Origin: Clostridia bacterium
Lineage (GTDB): Bacteria; Bacillota; Clostridia; Christensenellales; Aristaeellaceae
Direction: 5' to 3'
Assembly: GCA_009784985.1 (NCBI GenBank)
Contig: WQXF01000004.1
Location: forward strand, 1-48,180
Length of the DNA: 48,180 bases
Position 1 is the first letter of the stretch. The number at the start of each line of letters is the position of its first letter. Positions 25,525 through 33,190 of this stretch are shown piece after piece. The translations under genes were made by a program, and so were the position numbers. A model generated the notes under the pieces. It saw only the letters and a list, made by a program, of their open reading frames with translations. It searched no databases and was not told where the DNA came from.

Positions 25525-26565
25525 TTACCTATAGGGCGCGATAAAGGCTTCCACGATCTCCGGATACCACCAGGTTACGTTGCGCCTGTCCATGACGCCG
25601 AAACCTTCGTTGTTCGCAGGCGTTATCTGTATTCCGTTGTCCCACCAAATCACGGGCACACCGTGCTCGGCGGCTTTGCCTGCATAGTGGGCGGCCCATT
25701 CCACGCGGGACTCCAGATTGCCCTTTTCCACGCTGCCGCATTCGCCCATCACCACAGGGATACCCTTGGAGAGGAAGAACCGATCCAGCCGCCGGAACAG
25801 AGCGTCGATCTCCCTGGCCACGCTGGAGGTAAAGATGTTGTCCGGCGCTTTGGTGTTTAGGGCAAAGTTATACGGCGTGTAGGCGTGAACCGAAACGATC
25901 ACCCGGTCGTCCTCCGGCAATACAAACCCTCTGAGGGCTACTTCGTCCGCCGAGGCGGCGATGGTGGGCACCAGGATGTAGCGTTGGGCGTTGTGGCCCT
26001 CGGTGTCGCGGACAGCCGCCACGATCGCGGCGTTCCATCGGTTGAGCACATCCCGGGCTTCCGCCGTGCCGCCCGACCATTCCTGGGGTGTGCCTTTCAT
26101 GCGCGGTTCGTTCATGGTTTCGAAAAGCAGCTTTTCGGAGTAACCGCCAAAGCGCCCCGCAATCTGCGTCCACACCGCGATCAGTTTGCCCTCTACCGAT
26201 TCGTAGTTGTCGTAGGAGGGGAAGTGCCAATCCTCGTGGTGCAGGTTGAGGATCACGTAAAGCCCGTTGTCGATGCCGTAATCCACGACTTCCTGCACAC
26301 GATCCATCCACGGTTCGTCGATCTTGTACTCGGGCGCGGGCCCGATGTGGGCTTCCCATGTCACGGGAATACGGAATGTGCTGAACCCGGTATCGGCCAG
26401 CAGCTTGACCATTTCAGGGGTGGTTACGGGATTGCCCCAAGCCATCTCGCATTGGGCTGGTGTTCCTAGCCTGGAACATATGGCATCCAGCGTATTGCCC
26501 AAGTTCCAGCCGGCGCCCATACCGGCCAGTAGTTCCTGGGCGGATAGATCCCTGAAATCCATCAT
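25525..26565 (-). CDS. Glycoside hydrolase family 5 (cellulase/mannanase type), no signal peptide
   Basis: A complete (beta/alpha)8 GH5 catalytic domain, 346 residues from this start. WNLGNTLDA opens it, LNLHHEDWH carries the conserved His pair, TMNEPR has the acid/base Glu153, VHAYTPYNF follows, VVMGECGSV has the nucleophile Glu275, and IWWDNG closes it. The enzyme cleaves beta-1,4-glucan or glucomannan by retention. The start is uncertain: ATG ATG at 26565/26562 lacks a good ribosome binding site. The frame is open upstream to 26787, through a Pro/Thr/Ala-rich linker (SSKTEPTAAEPAPTPLP) like those following export signals, into sequence that overlaps the binding-protein gene in another frame. 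An export signal is thus missing or lost. It is the last gene before the operon terminator. Confidence 0.82.
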   Translation of the reverse strand: MMDFRDLSAQELLAGMGAGWNLGNTLDAICSRLGTPAQCEMAWGNPVTTPEMVKLLADTGFSTFRIPVTWEAHIGPAPEYKIDEPWMDRVQEVVDYGIDNGLYVILNLHHEDWHFPSYDNYESVEGKLIAVWTQIAGRFGGYSEKLLFETMNEPRMKGTPQEWSGGTAEARDVLNRWNAAIVAAVRDTEGHNAQRYILVPTIAASADEVALRGFVLPEDDRVIVSVHAYTPYNFALNTKAPDNIFTSSVAREIDALFRRLDRFFLSKGIPVVMGECGSVEKGNLESRVEWAAHYAGKAAEHGVPVIWWDNGIQITPANNEGFGVMDRRNVTWWYPEIVEAFIAPYR

Positions 26566-26660
26566 TCTTGATTTTTCGTCCAGTTGGCCGTACACAACGG
26601 CGGCGGGCAGGGGCGTAGGTGCTGGTTCCGCCGCCGTTGGTTCGGTTTTGCTGGACCCTT

Positions 26661-28004
26661 TTACCTGAAATAGTTGTTTAGCGCGTCTTGGAACAGCAGC
26701 TTGTTCTCTTCGGCAAACTGGGCGGGGGTCTTTTCGCCGGCAATCAGCGGCCCTAAGATGCCGCTGGCAACGCCCAGGTTGTCCCAAAGGTCTACGGTGA
26801 TCCGCCGGGCCATCATTTCGGCGTACTCAAAGTTGCGTTCGGTCATGTAGCAGTCCATGGACCATTCCAGGTCTCCGGCCAGGACCAGATCGTCACCGTA
26901 CCAGTGGAAATAGTCATACATCACGTCGTACACAAACCGCGGGTCTTCTACGCCTCTGGGAATAAAGTAGTAGTTATCGCTGGGTACGCTAAAGAAGTTG
27001 GTGGCGTCGTCGCCCTGGGGGCCCCTGGGCCACGGCACCACGCCGATCTCAAAGGGCAAGGGCCTCTCCGGGCCGCCGCCCTGGGCGTTAAACAGCCAGT
27101 CCGCGCCTACCCAGAAGGCGGACTTGCCTTCGGCATACAGGTTGTTGTTGATCTCCCAGCCGGACTCATCCCAGGGGCGGGCGGTTCTATCCACATTGTA
27201 CAGGTTGTAGATAAACTCCAGCACCTCGATGGTGGCGGTGGAGGTAAGGGTCTCCTGGGGCCCGCCAGCAATCGTAGTGCCGTTGGAGAACAGCAGGCTG
27301 GTGAGCATATTGGTCCAGTAGCCGCTCCAGCCGTACACGTCGATCTCCCCATCGCCGGTGGTGTCCTTGGTAAGGATGGTGAGGTACTCCCGCCATTTGT
27401 CCCAAGTCCATTCGCCGCGGTCATACAGATCCTGGGGATTCTCTAGGTTGTTTTCTAGGATCATGTCCATGTTAAACGCCAGCACATACGTGCGCAGCGC
27501 GGTCACCGGCGAGGGCGTAAACAGCACATTGCTGTCGATGCCCGGAATGCTTAGGTACTTCATCACGTTTTGATCGCCAAATATGTCGGTGTCTTCCAGC
27601 CCCATCTCTTGCAGCGTTACGCCCAGATTGCTCAGCGCGGCGGGGATGCCGAATTGCACATCGGCCATGTACACATCCGCGTCGGGCGCTCCGGCCATGA
27701 TGGAGGTGGAGATGCTCTCTTGCACGCCATCCCAGGTGAAGTTCTCAAACCGGATCTCCACATTATACTTTTCTTCTACGGCGCGCAGGTTGTCGAGCCT
27801 CATCTGCGCGACGAGGGGGTCACTTAGGCCGGCGTCGTCGTAGATATCGGTGTGCCTGGAATCGTAGAATATCTCATACCAGGTGGCGATGGTGATGATG
27901 CGCTTGCCATCGGCGTTGTACCTTGCATGTTCGGCGTAAACGACAGGGGCCGCCAGGGCCAGGATCATCAATGTGGCCAACAGGATGCTAATCAAACGTT
28001 TCAT
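26661..28004 (-). CDS. ABC transporter sugar-binding protein (extracellular)
   Basis: A 447-residue family 1 extracellular solute-binding protein. A signal peptide (about 1-24, ending VVYA-E) lacks a lipobox cysteine. The mature part shows the typical PDADVYMADVQFGIPAALSN region, a calcium-loop-like DTTGDGEIDVYG, and GKSAFWVGADWLF. It should capture an oligosaccharide for the permease pair at 31237-33190 (the nearest); the sugar is inferred to be a beta-manno- or gluco-oligosaccharide because of GH26 and GH5 in the operon. AAAGGGAAGG precedes the ATG. Confidence 0.88.
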   Translation of the reverse strand: MKRLISILLATLMILALAAPVVYAEHARYNADGKRIITIATWYEIFYDSRHTDIYDDAGLSDPLVAQMRLDNLRAVEEKYNVEIRFENFTWDGVQESISTSIMAGAPDADVYMADVQFGIPAALSNLGVTLQEMGLEDTDIFGDQNVMKYLSIPGIDSNVLFTPSPVTALRTYVLAFNMDMILENNLENPQDLYDRGEWTWDKWREYLTILTKDTTGDGEIDVYGWSGYWTNMLTSLLFSNGTTIAGGPQETLTSTATIEVLEFIYNLYNVDRTARPWDESGWEINNNLYAEGKSAFWVGADWLFNAQGGGPERPLPFEIGVVPWPRGPQGDDATNFFSVPSDNYYFIPRGVEDPRFVYDVMYDYFHWYGDDLVLAGDLEWSMDCYMTERNFEYAEMMARRITVDLWDNLGVASGILGPLIAGEKTPAQFAEENKLLFQDALNNYFR

Positions 28005-28034
28005 AGCTATACCTTCCCTTTCTTAATATTTACA

Positions 28035-31000
28035 TTACTGTGCCGTACCCATGGTTACCTTGATTACCACAAGGGCCTCGCCGGTGTCGCCTACATAGAA
28101 CTTGTCTAAGAGGGTCTCCAAGTCGTCGGTGCCAAAGGAGGCCACGATGTCGTCGTAGCTAAACTGGGCTACGCCGTCGCCCGCCACAAAGGCAGCTACC
28201 TTGGCCCAACCTACGACATGACCATCGGTCCAGCTCTGGAAAACCAGCTCGGGCACGCTGTCGCTCTCGTAGGTTACGGTGACGACTGTGCCGGGGGCAA
28301 ACCAGGCCCCATCAATGGGACCGTCGTTTTTTGCCGCGTCCATGGCCACAGCCTGGCCCCAGCCGCCATCGGTCGTACCTTCGGCGCCCTCGATCACAAA
28401 CTCATCGGCTACCGTTACAAATTCTGGGGGAGGCGGGGGCACATACTGGCCAACAAGCACCTTCAGCACGGTCAGAGCCTCGCCGGTGTCGCCCACATTG
28501 AACTTGTCAAAGTAAGTCTCCAAGTCGTCGGTGCCAAAGGAGGCCACGATGTCGTCATAAGCAAATTGCACGACACCGGGGGCTCCGGCAAAGGGGGCCA
28601 CCTTGGCCCAGCCGTTAGGGTTGCCGTCCGTCCAGCTCTGGAAGATCACCTCGGGTACGCTGTCGCTTACGTACAACACCACGACCACCGAGCCGGGGGT
28701 GAACCAGGCGGGATCAACGGGGCCGTCATTTTTCATCGTATCCATGGATACGGCCTGGCCCCAGCCGCCCCCGGAAGCGCCTACAGCGCCCACGATCTCA
28801 AAGACGTCGGCGATGTCTACTAAGGGCAATAGAACGATGGCCTCTTCCTCTTCGGCTTCTTCCTCATCGTCGGCAGCAACCACGGGCGCGGTTTCTACAG
28901 GCGCTGTTGCCATGCCCACGGTTACTTTGGTTACGGTAAGGGCTTCGCCGGTATCGCCTACATTGAATTTATCAAAGAAGGCCTCAAAGTCGTCGGTGCC
29001 AAAGGCCTCTACGATATGATCATAGTAGAACTGCGCCACGCCCTCTTCCCCCGCAAAGGGAGCCACCTTGGCCCAGGCCACGGGATTGCCGTCGGTCCAG
29101 CTCTGCCAGATAATTTCCGGCGCCTTTTCGCTCTCGTATTCCACGGTGATCACCGTGCCGGGGGTAAACCATGCAGCATCCACGCTACCGCCGTTTTTGG
29201 CGGTATCCATGGATACGGCTTGGCCCCAGCCGCCGGATGTGGAGCCGGTTGCGCCTTCGATCTCAAAAGCGTCAGTTACTTCTACCGCAGGGGGCAAAAC
29301 GATGGCTTCTGCTTCTTCCGCCTCTTCTTCCTCATCGCCAGCTTCGGGCGCGGAGGGCAAAGCGCCAACGGCCTGGCCCACGGTTACCTTAAATACCGTA
29401 AGGGCATCGCCGGTGTCGCCCACGTAAAACTTGTCAAAGAAAGTCTCGAAGTCGTCGGTGCCAAAGGAGGCCACGATATCGTTATAGCTGTACTGGGCAA
29501 TGCCTGCGCCTGCTGTAAAGGGGGTTACCTTGGCCCAGCCGTTGGGGTTGCCGTCGGTCCAGCTTTGGAAGATCACCTCGGGCGCACCGGTGCCTTCGTA
29601 CAACACGGTGATCACCGTGCCGGGGGTAAACCACGCGGCATCCACGATGCCGTCGTTCTTTACGGTATCCAAGGTGACTGCTTGGCCCCAGCCGCCGGGG
29701 GAGGAACCAGCCGCGCCTTCGATCGTAAACTCATCGTTTACGACGGCAAGGGGGGGCAGGGGCACACCAACCGTCACTTTGATTACGGTAAGGGCATCGC
29801 CGGTGTCGCCCACGTAGAACTTGTCTACAAAGGCTTCTAACTCATCGGTGCCAAAGGCGGCCACGATGTCTTCATAGCTGAATTGGGCGATGCCATTGCC
29901 CAGGGCAGAGGGGGCAACTTTGGCCCAGCCGGAGCCGTCGGGCGCGCCGTCGGTCCAGCTCTGGAAGATGACCTCGGGCAGGCTGACGCCATCATAGGCC
30001 ACGGTCACCACTGTGCCGGGCGCAAACAGCGCGGCATCCAGGGGGCCATCGTTTTTGGCGGCGTCCATGGTTACTGCCTGGCCCCAGCCACCAGCTGAAG
30101 ATCCGGCCGCGCCTTCGATCACAACCTCATCGGCTACGGCAAAAGGCGGCGGGTAACCCTGGCCATAACTCACCTTGATTACGGTAAGGGCCTCGCCGGT
30201 ATCACCCACGTTAAACTTATCAAAGAAGGCCTCAAAATCGTCGGTGCCAAAAGAGGCCACGATGTCGTCGTAGAAGAACTGGGCCACGCCACCTTCCACA
30301 ATGCGCGGGGCTACTTTTGCCCAGCCATTGGGGTTGCCGTCGGTCCAGCTTTGCCAGATCACCTCGGGGGCGCTTTCGCCGTCATACGCCACGGAAATCA
30401 CCGTGCCGGGGGTGAACCAGCCGGGCTCGATTGTGCCGTCGCTGCGGGTGGTTTCCAGCGATACAGCCTGGCCCCAGCCGCCCGGTGTGGAGCCTGTGGC
30501 CCCCTCGATCACGGCTTCGCCTGCCAGGGTGTACAGGGCCGTGGGGCCGCCCTGCTCGTCAAAGCCCTCTGGCGGGTTAAACACGGCGTCCGCATCCACG
30601 GGCAGCGCGTTTCCGTCCCCGTCCAAAAACTCGATGGACAGCAGGTACATCAGGGTCGGCTCCTTTGTAGAAGAGAAGCCGTTGTCTACCTTTTTGTTGA
30701 GGATAAAGAAATTATGTGCGCCGGGCACAAAACGTTTTGCGTCCGTATCCAGGGTTACCTTGGCGGGGTTGGGGTTCTTGGTGGCCAAGAATACAGACCA
30801 GGGGCTTTTGGTTTCCTCTCTGTCCGGGCCACTAAAAACAAGGATTTCGCCCGAAACCGCGTAAAAGTCACCGCTGGGATGTTCGGTGGCGATCATCACC
30901 TGCATGGTGAGCAGATCGGCCACTTTGTCGCCCAGCAGGCTGGAGGCGTCGATCACCACGTAGGGGGCCGCATCACCGGCCGAGGTGATCTTTACTGCCA

Positions 31001-31196
31001 TGCCCTCGCCGTACTCCACCAGTTCCATGGCGGTATCGGGCGAGGCGTCCACCGGTGTGGTGTAAAGCGCCAGGAAATCGATGTTGCCGTTTGCAAAATC
31101 GATGCCTTCGCCCTGCGCTCCCATGGGGAGGGCGATGAGCAGCGCGCAAAGCAGCACAAACAACATCGATGCGCCCAGGTTCCTATTGTGTTTCAT
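28035..31196 (-). CDS. Large secreted protein with six tandem carbohydrate-binding-like repeats
   Basis: A 1053-residue exported protein with signal peptide (about 1-29) and no membrane anchor, S-layer or sortase motif. Residues 30-220 form one beta-rich domain. Six repeats of about 117 residues follow, at roughly 229-344, 359-477, 491-606, 645-760, 800-916 and 935-1050. Each has GGWGQAV, WF(T/A)PGT, a P-E-(V/I)-I-(W/F)-QSWTDG block, GWAKV, DIVASFGTDD and DKF-VGDTG. The repeats resemble beta-sandwich carbohydrate-binding modules fused to ruminococcal cellulases (CBM79/DUF5620-like, from memory). No catalytic domain is present. Acidic Glu/Ala linkers join repeats 3-4 and 4-5. Position between permeases and binding protein suggests a capture or scaffold protein for the polymer. 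AAGGAGAGA precedes the ATG at 31196. Confidence 0.8.
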   Translation of the reverse strand: MKHNRNLGASMLFVLLCALLIALPMGAQGEGIDFANGNIDFLALYTTPVDASPDTAMELVEYGEGMAVKITSAGDAAPYVVIDASSLLGDKVADLLTMQVMIATEHPSGDFYAVSGEILVFSGPDREETKSPWSVFLATKNPNPAKVTLDTDAKRFVPGAHNFFILNKKVDNGFSSTKEPTLMYLLSIEFLDGDGNALPVDADAVFNPPEGFDEQGGPTALYTLAGEAVIEGATGSTPGGWGQAVSLETTRSDGTIEPGWFTPGTVISVAYDGESAPEVIWQSWTDGNPNGWAKVAPRIVEGGVAQFFYDDIVASFGTDDFEAFFDKFNVGDTGEALTVIKVSYGQGYPPPFAVADEVVIEGAAGSSAGGWGQAVTMDAAKNDGPLDAALFAPGTVVTVAYDGVSLPEVIFQSWTDGAPDGSGWAKVAPSALGNGIAQFSYEDIVAAFGTDELEAFVDKFYVGDTGDALTVIKVTVGVPLPPLAVVNDEFTIEGAAGSSPGGWGQAVTLDTVKNDGIVDAAWFTPGTVITVLYEGTGAPEVIFQSWTDGNPNGWAKVTPFTAGAGIAQYSYNDIVASFGTDDFETFFDKFYVGDTGDALTVFKVTVGQAVGALPSAPEAGDEEEEAEEAEAIVLPPAVEVTDAFEIEGATGSTSGGWGQAVSMDTAKNGGSVDAAWFTPGTVITVEYESEKAPEIIWQSWTDGNPVAWAKVAPFAGEEGVAQFYYDHIVEAFGTDDFEAFFDKFNVGDTGEALTVTKVTVGMATAPVETAPVVAADDEEEAEEEEAIVLLPLVDIADVFEIVGAVGASGGGWGQAVSMDTMKNDGPVDPAWFTPGSVVVVLYVSDSVPEVIFQSWTDGNPNGWAKVAPFAGAPGVVQFAYDDIVASFGTDDLETYFDKFNVGDTGEALTVLKVLVGQYVPPPPPEFVTVADEFVIEGAEGTTDGGWGQAVAMDAAKNDGPIDGAWFAPGTVVTVTYESDSVPELVFQSWTDGHVVGWAKVAAFVAGDGVAQFSYDDIVASFGTDDLETLLDKFYVGDTGEALVVIKVTMGTAQ
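28047..30512 (-). repeat. Six tandem coding repeats of about 350 bp
   Basis: DNA of the six modules of the large secreted protein, spaced at about 390-465 bp. Sequence blocks such as that coding QSWTDGNPNGWAKV are near identical at nucleotide level in several copies, pointing to recent duplication or ongoing gene conversion. Confidence 0.85.
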
Positions 31197-31236
31197 TGTG
31201 TCTCTCTCCTTTTCAGCTTTTTTTGAAAACCATAAG

Positions 31237-32232
31237 TTATCCCACAATGCCGCTGCGCTCCACCCCCTCAATAAACCGTTTTTGCAGCAATACATACAGC
31301 GCGATGATGGGTATGATCATAAGCACGATGCCTGCGTACACATAAAGCATGGAGATAGACGGATCCAAGATACGATCCAAATTGCTGATGCTGGCCTGCA
31401 GGCTCGTAATCTTTTTGCTGAGCACGATGTCCGGGCTAATCAGGAACAGCCTGGCAAAAAACGTATCGTTGTACTGCCACACCAGCGAAAAGATGGCCAC
31501 CGTAATCACCGCGGGCATGGCGTTGGGCATCATGATGCGCAGGTAGGTATAGGCCGTGCCCGCGCCGTCGATTTCGGCGGCTTCTTCAATCTCTTTGGGC
31601 AGCCCGCGGAAAAATTGCGTAAAGATATAGATATACAGGCCCGAGCGCAGCCCCGAGCCAAACAAAGTCATGATCACCATGGGGTAGGGGGTGGTGAGCA
31701 GGTTCAGGCCCCGCCCGCCGTTGAACAAACCCACGATTCCCAATGGGTTGAAGTTTTGAAATGTCATGTACAGGGGCAACATCACCGAGTGGGAGGGGAT
31801 CACAATCATGATCACCACACAGGCAAACGCCAGGTTTTTGAAGGGGAAATGAAAGCGGGCAAAACCGTACCCCACCAGAGAACATACCAGCACCTGCAAA
31901 ATGGTGACGACCCCCACGTACACCAGCATGTTGAGCAGCACGTTCCAGTAATCCATGCGCATAATGGCCAGCCGGTAACGCTCCAGCGTAGGCGCTTGGG
32001 GGATCAGGTACACGATGGGGCTGTACTTATCGGCATTAGAGAAAAAGGAGTTGGCCACAATGCCAATCATGGGCCCCAATATCACGTAGGAGATGCCCGC
32101 AATCAGCGTAAAGCGTACCAGCTTAAACAGCCAGGATTTTCCGATGCGTATGGCCCGTTGCTTTTCATTTTCGAGCTGCCGATTGCCGCGCAGGCCAGCC
32201 CATTTTTGTTTGCCTTGGGTGATCATATGCAC
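31237..32232 (-). CDS. Sugar ABC transporter permease (MalG/LacG type)
   Basis: A 331-residue permease with six transmembrane segments and the EAA loop EEAAEIDGAGTAYTYLRIMMP, which docks the ATPase. It follows the GTG at 32232 (AGGGAGGGG upstream; an ATG two codons later is the alternative). It pairs with the permease at 32291; the 58-bp gap contains a dispersed palindromic repeat. No ATPase gene is nearby. Confidence 0.9.
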   Translation of the reverse strand: MHMITQGKQKWAGLRGNRQLENEKQRAIRIGKSWLFKLVRFTLIAGISYVILGPMIGIVANSFFSNADKYSPIVYLIPQAPTLERYRLAIMRMDYWNVLLNMLVYVGVVTILQVLVCSLVGYGFARFHFPFKNLAFACVVIMIVIPSHSVMLPLYMTFQNFNPLGIVGLFNGGRGLNLLTTPYPMVIMTLFGSGLRSGLYIYIFTQFFRGLPKEIEEAAEIDGAGTAYTYLRIMMPNAMPAVITVAIFSLVWQYNDTFFARLFLISPDIVLSKKITSLQASISNLDRILDPSISMLYVYAGIVLMIIPIIALYVLLQKRFIEGVERSGIVG

Positions 32233-32256
32233 AATGGCCCCTCCCTTCTATAAGTG

Positions 32257-32287
32257 GAATCCCTCCACCGCAGTGGCGGGGGGATTC
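32257..32287. repeat. Dispersed palindromic repeat, GAATCCCTCC family, short form
   Basis: GAATCCCTCCACCGCAGTGG core and GGGGGATTC end, lying between two permease genes of one operon. Its sequence differs from the copy at 2238 by a single base in the 31-bp palindrome. Confidence 0.8.
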
Positions 32288-32290
32288 GGG

Positions 32291-33190
32291 TCAGTTATGA
32301 TAGTGCGTCCGCTTGGAGATGGCAGAACTCACAAAAAACAGCAGCGTACATACCAGCAGCATGCTCACCAGGCTAATCACCGAACCCAGGGGATAGTTGT
32401 GGAACTCAAATATGGTACGGTAAGATAACTCCACCACCTGGCTGCGGGTAAAGGAATCTACCACCGTGTACACGATATTGGTGACGATCAGGGGCAATAC
32501 CAGGGGGAAGGTAACCTTCCAAAAGGTTTCGTAGGATGTGGCGCCCTCGATTTTTGCCACCTCGTACATGGCCGGTGAGATGGACTGCAGGGCCGCGATA
32601 AAAATCACCAACTGTACCCCCGAGGCCGTGATGATGTAGTTGATCCGGGTCACCGCACCCACCACATAGTCCAGCAGCCCGGCGGGCAGCGCCAATTCCC
32701 GCAGCATGTACAGGTAATAGCCAATATTCACCGAACCCGAGGTAGAGGCCTCCACGATATCGGCGGCCATGGGGCTCATGCCACCCATCATCATGGCCCG
32801 CGCCATGCTGATGGCCGCGGCGATGGCTTCCGAATTGAGGATCACAGGCAAAAAGAAGATGGCGCGGGCCATGGTGCGCCCCTTAAACTGCTGGTTGAGC
32901 AGCAGGGCCATAAACAGGCTCAAAAAGATGATCAGGGGCACGTCGATCATCATGTCCAGAATAGAAACGGTAAGGTCCTGCCGGAAGGAACCGTGGGCGC
33001 TCATGGCAAAGATATAGTGCCTGAGCCCGGCAAAGGACAGCGTAAACCCCGCCCCCTGGCCCAGGGTCACGTCGGATATGCTAAACTGCACCGTTTGGAT
33101 CAGGCTGCGCAAATAGAACGCCACAAACCCAACCAGGAAGGGCGAGATAAACAGCAGGCCGGTCAGCTTTTTTTTGTGTGAGATCCTCAC
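32291..33190 (-). CDS. Sugar ABC transporter permease (MalF/UgpA type)
   Basis: A 299-residue permease: six transmembrane segments, first one FISPFLVGFVAFYL, and EAA-like loop YEVAKIEGATSYETFWKVTFP. The GTG start at 33190 overlaps the DUF5696 stop by four bases (GTGA), so translation is coupled. Partner of the permease at 31237. Confidence 0.9.
   Translation of the reverse strand: MRISHKKKLTGLLFISPFLVGFVAFYLRSLIQTVQFSISDVTLGQGAGFTLSFAGLRHYIFAMSAHGSFRQDLTVSILDMMIDVPLIIFLSLFMALLLNQQFKGRTMARAIFFLPVILNSEAIAAAISMARAMMMGGMSPMAADIVEASTSGSVNIGYYLYMLRELALPAGLLDYVVGAVTRINYIITASGVQLVIFIAALQSISPAMYEVAKIEGATSYETFWKVTFPLVLPLIVTNIVYTVVDSFTRSQVVELSYRTIFEFHNYPLGSVISLVSMLLVCTLLFFVSSAISKRTHYHN

Noticed and set aside
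26661-26720. Possible -1 frameshift joining the binding protein to GH5 as a fusion.
   Set aside because: The only candidate slip site is not a canonical slippery heptamer and no stimulatory hairpin is seen; the binding protein has normal length and end.
28047-30512. Regularly spaced repeats as a CRISPR-like array.
   Set aside because: The period is about 350-460 bp, the repeats are in frame, and they encode protein modules.
31081-32253. Long plus-strand frame of 390 codons opposite a permease.
   Set aside because: Composition is His/Gln-rich shadow; the minus strand holds a clear permease with EAA loop.
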